A stretch of DNA of 64,000 bases from NCBI RefSeq assembly GCF_001039355.2, contig NW_019775421.1, forward strand, positions 234,222 to 298,221. The letters are read 5' to 3'. The DNA is from Lingula anatina (Eukaryota; Brachiopoda; Lingulata; Lingulida; Lingulidae). Below are positions 57,394 to 64,000 of the stretch, one piece after another; within the stretch, counting starts at the first letter, position 1, and each line of letters opens with the position of its first letter. The position numbers and the translations under genes were made by a program. The notes beneath the pieces are model-generated. The model did no database searches. It had not been told where the DNA came from and saw only the letters and a program-made list of their open reading frames with translations.

Positions 57394-60109
57394 TTTTAAA
57401 TTACATTTAAGTTAATGTATTTATGTTTGTAATTGTGGTATCGATCGTTTTGCCAATGTCATTAGTCCAATTTCCTTTCAGAAAGATCAACCAGGTATCA
57501 AATTGAAATTGTAGTTCAAGGCTTCTATGCCTTTGGTTCCTTCATAACATAAATTGTGTGCTGTTAAAACTCTTTATGTATAAACTTCACTTTCCATACT
57601 ATCCAATTAAGAGAAGTAAGTCAACTACATTTCGTCATGGTTTTCTGTTCTGAATAAACAAAAGATCACTCACCCGCGCAATTCTCAATAGAAACACGAA
57701 AAGCAATAGTTAATGTTTTCTAGAAAAACTCATTTCCTAGTGTTTGTTACACATGGATATGTTAAAAATCACATCCTGAATATGCCTGTAATGATGACAC
57801 CTGTAGACTTTTATCAGTGTGGAAAGAAATAAAAAAAAACACTGAATATTGAGGCTTGAAAGGCTTCGGAAAAAAGTCCTCTGTTGTGTAATAATAATAA
57901 GCAGCAATTTGATAGCGTCCTGAACCTTTCTTAAAAACGAAGATTTATCGATTACCCAAATGTATGAAAAGCAGTAAAAAGGAGTTTGGGGAGAAGGGTG
58001 AAAATATCCTTAAAATGTTCAGGCGGTGCGATAGAATGTACGTAAAGATTGTTTACCTTATCCGTTTTAAAGTACGGAAATAAATATTGCCATGTTATGA
58101 AATAATACTGTCACATCAAAAATACATCAGAGTGAATTAATTTGCTAATGCAAGTTGTTGCCTTTACAGCAACATTTTGTACTCTGAGTGTGTGTGAATA
58201 CTGTAATATCGATTTCAAAGGAATATCAGTCAACTGAAAAGCTATCAGCACCGTTTTACATGATAACAGCTGTAATTTGGCGCCAGGAAAATTACTTGGA
58301 ATGTTAACATCTGACGTAGACAATATGGAGATAAAGTACATGTAACACCTTTATTTAATGAAAATAATTAGTGGTCCTAAGACTTTCTTTTACTGGTCTA
58401 TAAAACACAACACTGAGAATTTGCACATAATTTATTAAACAGAATTCATATTAGTACACATCATAAGATAAAGAATATAGTGTAAGAATGCAAGTAAGAG
58501 TGGAGGATAAATAATGTCAATAAGTAATTAATGAAAAGATATAAAAATACTGACGTTGGTGATACAGTAAATACAGTAAGGACCACATCAATGCTTGTAT
58601 ACTATATTATTTCAGGAATGCGGATGTAAAAATGGTGGGACTTGTGTCCAATTAACTGATGTTTCTGGTAAATGTGCCTGCCCTGTCCCTTACGGTGGAT
58701 TAAACTGTGAACGTAACCGTAAGTAATATCCAAAGACATACTGGTCGTATTCTAGATAAACATTATATTTTCACTGGTGGCTTTTAAAGACATAACGTTT
58801 AATATCCCATTAAGCGTTTCCAATAGTGAACCACGTTGCCATCATTAATCAGTTTACATATACTTGGGTAATAAAGGACACGTTATATTTTATTATACTA
58901 ATTATATCAAATTATTTCTATCACGTTCGTATGCTTTAAGTCACGTGTCCACCGCAGTTTGAGGTTACGTTCAGGACAAGTTGCTACAGTTTTAACATGA
59001 CACTGAAAGGCAACTTCTACCAGGCTAAAGCCCACTGCGAGTCAATGGGAGCGAGGCTTGTTGCCGTTGACGATGAAGAGGAGCACACTTTTATTAGACA
59101 ATATATTATGGCTGACGAAGGTAAGGAAAAATTTATGATATTACATCATCTGACGTCGGTATACTAGTGCATTTTACAGTGATTTATAACAAAAAAAAGG
59201 CCTCAACAACAGTACAATCGTGTGTAATAGTATGTGTTACCCACAATTGTAGTACTTGAACTTTGCAAATTACTCAACATTTTCGTCTTGCAATCTACTT
59301 AGACAGTAATAGTGTCTCTTGTAAGTTGGTACCAGTTGTCACAATTAAATTTCTACAGCATCCAATACATTGGCGGCCATTTTGGAATTTGTTGACCGGT
59401 CGATAAATTTGATCAGAGGGCTACGGCTCTAATTTGACATAGTATGTCAAAAGGTAACCACATGCAAAATTTGGTGCTTTTATCCGCCGTGTCACGATTT
59501 GGCCACATTGCCCCTAAGCCACCCCACTAAATGTCAATTATTTACCTGCAGCTCGCAGCGCCACCTCCTGGTTTACCGCAGCAACAGAAGCCTCTGAAGG
59601 TACCTGGTTATTGTCCGGATGGGGCGACATTCCAGCACCATTTACTGCATGGGCCCCAGGTATTAAACTCGCATATTTCCATGTGTATTTTCATATTTTA
59701 TTTTCACAATTTTGTCTTTGAATAACCTGAATGGAATGTGTCTGATAAATTTTCAAAACTATCTTACTTGGTATGTATTGCCATGCTGAAGTGCTCTTAA
59801 ATACTGTTAGAAGTAAAAATAAAGCGATGATACCAAGCAGAAAATGCCAAATTTGAACTGAAAATTGCCATTATCGGCTTTAAATGGAAGAAGATTTCAA
59901 ACAATGTAACTCAAACGAAATGACCTGATGTTAATTTTATTTGCATAATAAGAAGAATCAATTTTCCAAGAGTAATTTCCATTCCAGGTGAACCAAATAA
60001 CAATGGGGGCAATCAAGACTGTGTACAATACTATAAAGCCACCAAGCTTTTTGATGACATTCAATGCAGTAACAGTATTAACTTCATATGTGAAACAGAG
60101 GCGACCTAG
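55446..60109 (+). CDS. secreted PAN-EGF-C-type lectin, array unit 5
   Basis: Exons: 55446-55784, 58616-58718, 58941-59120, 59552-59659 and 59988-60109 (TAG), giving 283 residues from the first of two adjacent ATGs (unit 1 matches the second). Signal peptide (VAVLLAGYALLMIWFG), PAN-like domain, EGF with all six cysteines, CTLD with EPNNNGGNQDC and FDD. Subtype A like unit 1: Ser49 and Arg105. Introns are also closest to those of unit 1. Exon 4 is one codon shorter than in the other units, in frame. Splice sites are GTGAGT, GTAAGT, GTAAGG, GTATTA and matching AG acceptors. The coding frame is undamaged, but the gypsy element separates it from nearly all its upstream region, and its poly(A) hexamer reads AATGAA. 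Transcription may therefore be altered. Confidence 0.85.
57327..57391. repeat. (AT)n microsatellite
   Basis: About 32 AT units in intron 1 of unit 5. Confidence 0.97.
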
Positions 60110-60820
60110 AAAACGACGCACACATTGAAAATATATACAGGATGCAATCCGTATGAGAAGGAACTAATAATAATACAATTTTCCTGGATTGAATTTTATC
60201 AATAAGTTATATATTCAAAACTGCATGTACATGTAAACTATGCTTCTTGTTGCCTATGGTTTGTTGATTTCGACTTACAGATTGAGTGTCCGTAAGTAAA
60301 AACAAAACGGCCAAATAACTCTAGGGATTTTTTCCAACAGGCCCTCGGTAACCATTTCAATTAAATTAGTCGTGGAGAATATAAGGAAACGTCTTCATAT
60401 TTAAACAGCAACACAGATAGTTGTATCATGTTTTACGCTTTCAATATATTTTATGGGATTTCTTCCGATGCTGTTATTGTTGTCAATTTAGCTTATGAGA
60501 TCAACGTTTTTATGCTTCCTGCTGTCAAATTTGCGTTGGATACTTTTTCTAAGGTCAGCACTGCTGCTCTCTTTGCCATTTTCCTATGTTACACCGCCCA
60601 TCTGTAAAGAAGACATTTCTAACCAGATCACTATTTGGCCGCAATCACAACCTCATTCTGCGATTTTACTTTCCTCTAATTTCACGTGTTTATCAGAAAT
60701 GAAAAAAATGTACTTTCAATAATTTATTTTGCTTTTTATTCCAAATGGCGTGGTTATCTGTCATGGTAATTTGCATAACATTCAAGTCGTGTATCAAAAG
60801 ACAAAAGAGAATTAAACAAT

Positions 60821-60855
<35 letters not shown>

Positions 60856-62104
60856 CGGACCAAGCCAGCTCTTACACACACAGAATAAAAAGAACTGACA
60901 ATGTAATTTACCCTCAAATTGTAATGTGATTTCTACAGTTTCTTGTAACCAGCATGTGTCAAATATGGCGGAACCATACTGCTACACTATTTGTGATGTT
61001 TACAGTGCTGGCTGAAAATTTCCAGAAATCGTCAGACACAGTTTTATTACTGAACGACTGGTCAAATGCCGCATTAGTTTTTTGTAGACGTAATCTCCAA
61101 CACAGCCACAAATCCGGTTAATGCACCGCATGGATATCCCTTTGCCGTTCAATGCTCGAATATCCTTCAAGTGGGATCCATTCCTACCGCCACATGCTTA
61201 GTAACTTGAACTTGTTTGGGTCGAAATCAACCTAGTTTACCAACTAAAGGGTTTAAATTAAATTTCAGACTCAGATGTTCTCATTAACACCCTAAACCCA
61301 CTGAATATATCACATTAACAATATTAATACATGTAACGCCGTGAAACGAAAGAAATCCACATTCTTAATAAATCTGAGGACACTATGTGAGATGCACAGT
61401 GAATTCTAATGATCTCTTATTCGAGGCGCTGAATTCGACTTCATACACCGACTGATCGTGATTGTGGTAGAGGAAATCCAAATAAGATTGGCTGAGACAA
61501 CGCATTCCAATACTGACATCAAAGGCTCTACTGTGATAAGGGGATGGCGTGCAACCTGTACTACAGGTTGTCGTACAGTGTCGCGGGATTCTAACGTTAC
61601 CAATAGGCCGCATGGCCTCCTCACAGGCCAGATCCCGATGTAGTCAACTTCCTAAAAGACCACAACCTTATTAGGACCTGGCCCAGACCACATCCCAATT
61701 GGGTCTTTGGATTGTTAACAGCATAATGAGCATGTTAATTGACCAAGTAAATTACAGGTGAATTAATCTACCACAGCAAATTAATTATCAAGTATAAACA
61801 GATCACCCGTGTTAGTAATACCTTAGGGCAGTGAGAAGATAGTGGCCATGGCAGTTTCCGATAATCTTCGACATGTGTACAGGCACTATATATTGTCAAG
61901 AAAATTACATCAGAAAGCAGGATTTACTGGCCGGATTATTTATAATAAGAGCAAGTGTGGAAATAATACTTTCACACAGAATATAGTAAATAAAATGATT
62001 ATATAAATCATGTACACTAATTTCTTATCATGGTTCAATGATTGATGTGATTGGTATCAGCTAGTACTCAGTAAAGTGGCTATGCCGGAAGACAATATTT
62101 TCCA
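60110..62104. other. 3' flank of unit 5 and spacer to unit 6
   Basis: Duplicated array spacer like those after units 1 and 3, with no gene. It includes a run of 29 A (60825-60853) and a shortened version of the 40500-40860 segment. Confidence 0.55.
60825..60853. repeat. poly(A) run
   Basis: 29 consecutive A where the matching flanks of units 1 and 3 have only short A runs; probably slippage, not a retroposon tail. Confidence 0.9.
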
Positions 62105-62360
62105 TGAAATGAAGTAATAAATACTAAATGAGAAATCTGCAGAAATAGCCATTAGCGGGTTGCAAGCGCGGTAATAAAACAAATGTTTTTTAATAACGAA
62201 AGCGTTTCGGGGATTATTTAGGACAAGGAGAAAGTCACACGTCTATGACCCAATATATCTCGTAGGTGATTTTATGTCACTGAAAGTCAGATTTGTTTTT
62301 AGCTTATCCGTTATTACTCTTTTTGTTAACATATTATGATAGGTGGGAAGAGTCATTATG
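62105..62360 (+). promoter_or_regulatory. conserved block upstream of lectin unit 6
   Basis: Copy of the unit 1 upstream block, closest to the unit 4 version (AACAAATGTTTTTAATRACG). Confidence 0.35.
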
Positions 62361-62830
62361 GGGTCCATTTTTTAGCAATAGAATTTCATCACAGATAAAT
62401 TTTCAGAATTTTTTCTCTCTTTCGTTTTTTTCTTTTCTAATTCTAATTTTTTGTTTATATATACATTTCACTTGATACTGATTTACACTGGTAATAGAGG
62501 TAAACATTGGATGGAAGTCAATCAATCAAAACTACAAATAACACATAAGAAATATCCCTCAAGATCACAGTTACAGTAAATGGAATACGCTTTACTTAGT
62601 GCTGTATCAATTTTTAATTTTTGTTAGTGGCACAGTACACAATAAGCAGCGTTTCAGTGTTACAAAAAAGGACGCTTCCCATTAATCTCTCACTGAGAAC
62701 GTCAGGGGATGCCAACCTAAACACTTATAACTGAAAACGAGCTTGCAGGCTCCAGCGGTTGGTGTAACAATAGATACTGTGAACACATTTCACGTAAAAG
62801 ATATTGAAGAATTCAAAAAGCAGTCTGAAG

Positions 62831-63166
62831 ATGTCATCGAAGAAAATTGTGACTGTCCTTTTGTCAGAATGTGCTCTACTTATGATATGGTTTGGCCTGT
62901 CGAATTCTTCATCTTTATGGTTTCGGGTTCAGCCTCAGACGAAATTTATTGAAGATTTAATTCTTCAGACGACATGTTCATTGTCTAAAGAGGAGTGCGC
63001 TCTCCAATGTCTGGGGCATAGAAGCTGCCTAGGTGCATATTACTGCGGTAACTCAAAGACTTGTGCTCTTACCAATTTCAACTGTGCCGGCGTTCAGGCG
63101 GGGTTCTTGTTGAGTGACCCAAACTGCTTCTACATAGAGGCACGGAATCGCAAAGTATCTTGTGTG
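62831..63166 (+). CDS. secreted PAN-EGF-C-type lectin, array unit 6 (exon 1 only)
   Basis: Exon 1 of 112 codons from ATG to a GTAAGT donor at 63167; the remaining exons lie beyond the window. The signal peptide and first part of the PAN domain are subtype B (MSSKKIVTVLLSE; TTCSLSKEEC, Cys49 present). The last third is subtype A (GVQAGFLL, IEARNRKVSC, Arg105), matching unit 5 nearly base for base. The exon is therefore a mosaic that leaves Cys49 without its usual covarying partner. Confidence 0.8.
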
Positions 63167-63418
63167 GTAAGTTATATTTAATCAGTTAAAGGGATTTATG
63201 TCGAGACAAAATGTTGCATTTCATCTTAATTCAATCTACGCCGTGTGTAGATCATGAGATTATCCTCTGGTAACGAAATATCATTTTAACTGTTTTTCAC
63301 GGATCTCTTTGAGATTTTAGCTGCAGTGTTTTTATCATCGCTGATGTCATTAGAAACAGTAAAGTCATGCAAATGTTTACTACACCAATATATGTTAAAA
63401 CAGAAAACTTGAAAAGAA

Positions 63419-63741
63419 TGAAAAAAGTCAAAGTAGAAAATAACTAAATTATGTGGAATTAAAAATACAAACAGCGATATCAATGGAATAATATCAATGG
63501 AATAATATCAATGGAATAATATGACAACGAATTTGCAACACAAGCTCTAGAAGTTAAAAGTACCCTTTCCTTGATTTTCACGCCAATGAAAAAGGCCAAA
63601 GTAGAAAATAACTAAATTATGTGGAATTAAAAATACAAACAGCGATATCAATGGAATGATATCAATGGAATAATTTGACAACGAATTTGCAATACAAGCT
63701 CTAGAAGTTAAAAGTACCTTTCTGGGATTTTCACGCCAATG
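63419..63741. repeat. tandem duplication of about 165 bp in intron 1 of unit 6
   Basis: The segment starting at 63419 (AAAGTAGAAAATAACTAAAT onward) repeats from 63586. The first copy has an extra ATATCAATGGAATA unit. Units 2 and 3 have the segment once. Confidence 0.85.
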
Positions 63742-64000
63742 TGAATTTTACTCGAGATTTAAAAAAATCCATCTCTGCACTTAAATCCATGTTTAATACC
63801 AATTTTTATGAAATGATTTAGCTAGTTAGTCATTTAAGCCAGTTAAGCTTGTAAGTCCAATATGCACATTTTGGAAAGCAGAAAAACGTAAATACAAAAA
63901 CTGTTTTGCTTTGCTCTCAAAATAATCGTAAATAAATTATGTAAGGAAAGTGACTTTCTATGGTCAGTGGCATTATTTACATTTTTAGTCCAACCAGCAA

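Noticed and set aside
63419-63741. CRISPR-like repeat array
   Set aside because: A two-copy tandem duplication in a eukaryotic intron; no regular repeat-spacer structure.

Overview
This window looks like animal nuclear DNA. It is AT-rich and intron-rich, splice sites are consensus GT/AG, and the proteins are secreted PAN, EGF and C-type lectin types. It also holds Ty3/gypsy, non-LTR, PIF/Harbinger-like and mariner-like repeats. The mix suggests a marine invertebrate, perhaps a hemichordate or similar deuterostome, but nothing in the sequence fixes the taxon.

Region 1 (1-15.3 kb) is sparse. A minus-strand gene with at least three coding exons (7060-10557) encodes a protein with a very proline-rich C-terminal half that I do not recognise. 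One further exon (11500-11634) may belong to it. A mariner-like MITE lies at 12585-12811.

Region 2 (15.3-64 kb) is a head-to-tail plus-strand array of one gene family: signal peptide, PAN/apple-like domain, EGF, and long-form C-type lectin domain (CTLD) over five exons. Units 1, 2 and 5 have open reading frames through all five exons. Unit 3 is a pseudogene, unit 4 is a fragment, and unit 6 runs off the window after exon 1. Exon 1 exists in two subtypes, and unit 6 looks like a mosaic of them. CTLD variation clusters in patches beside the EPN sugar-binding motif.

The array is full of insertions that can be dated and bounded because neighbouring units supply the empty site. Introns 1 of units 1 and 2 carry antisense non-LTR fragments. 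The 3' flank of unit 2 holds a Harbinger-like element (TTA duplication) with a second one nested in it (CAG duplication), plus another 1.15 kb insert. A TIR element with TTAA ends and a MADF-like remnant lies before unit 5. A complete, apparently very recent Ty3/gypsy element (47373-55384) sits 61 bp upstream of the unit 5 start codon. It has 480 bp LTRs that look identical, a tRNA-Pro-type primer site, a PNMA-like Gag and a T_TTA_AAC slippery site directly at the gag stop.

The genes probably act together as a diversifying set of secreted lectins, plausibly immune. That role is inference from the architecture and variation pattern, not something the sequence proves.
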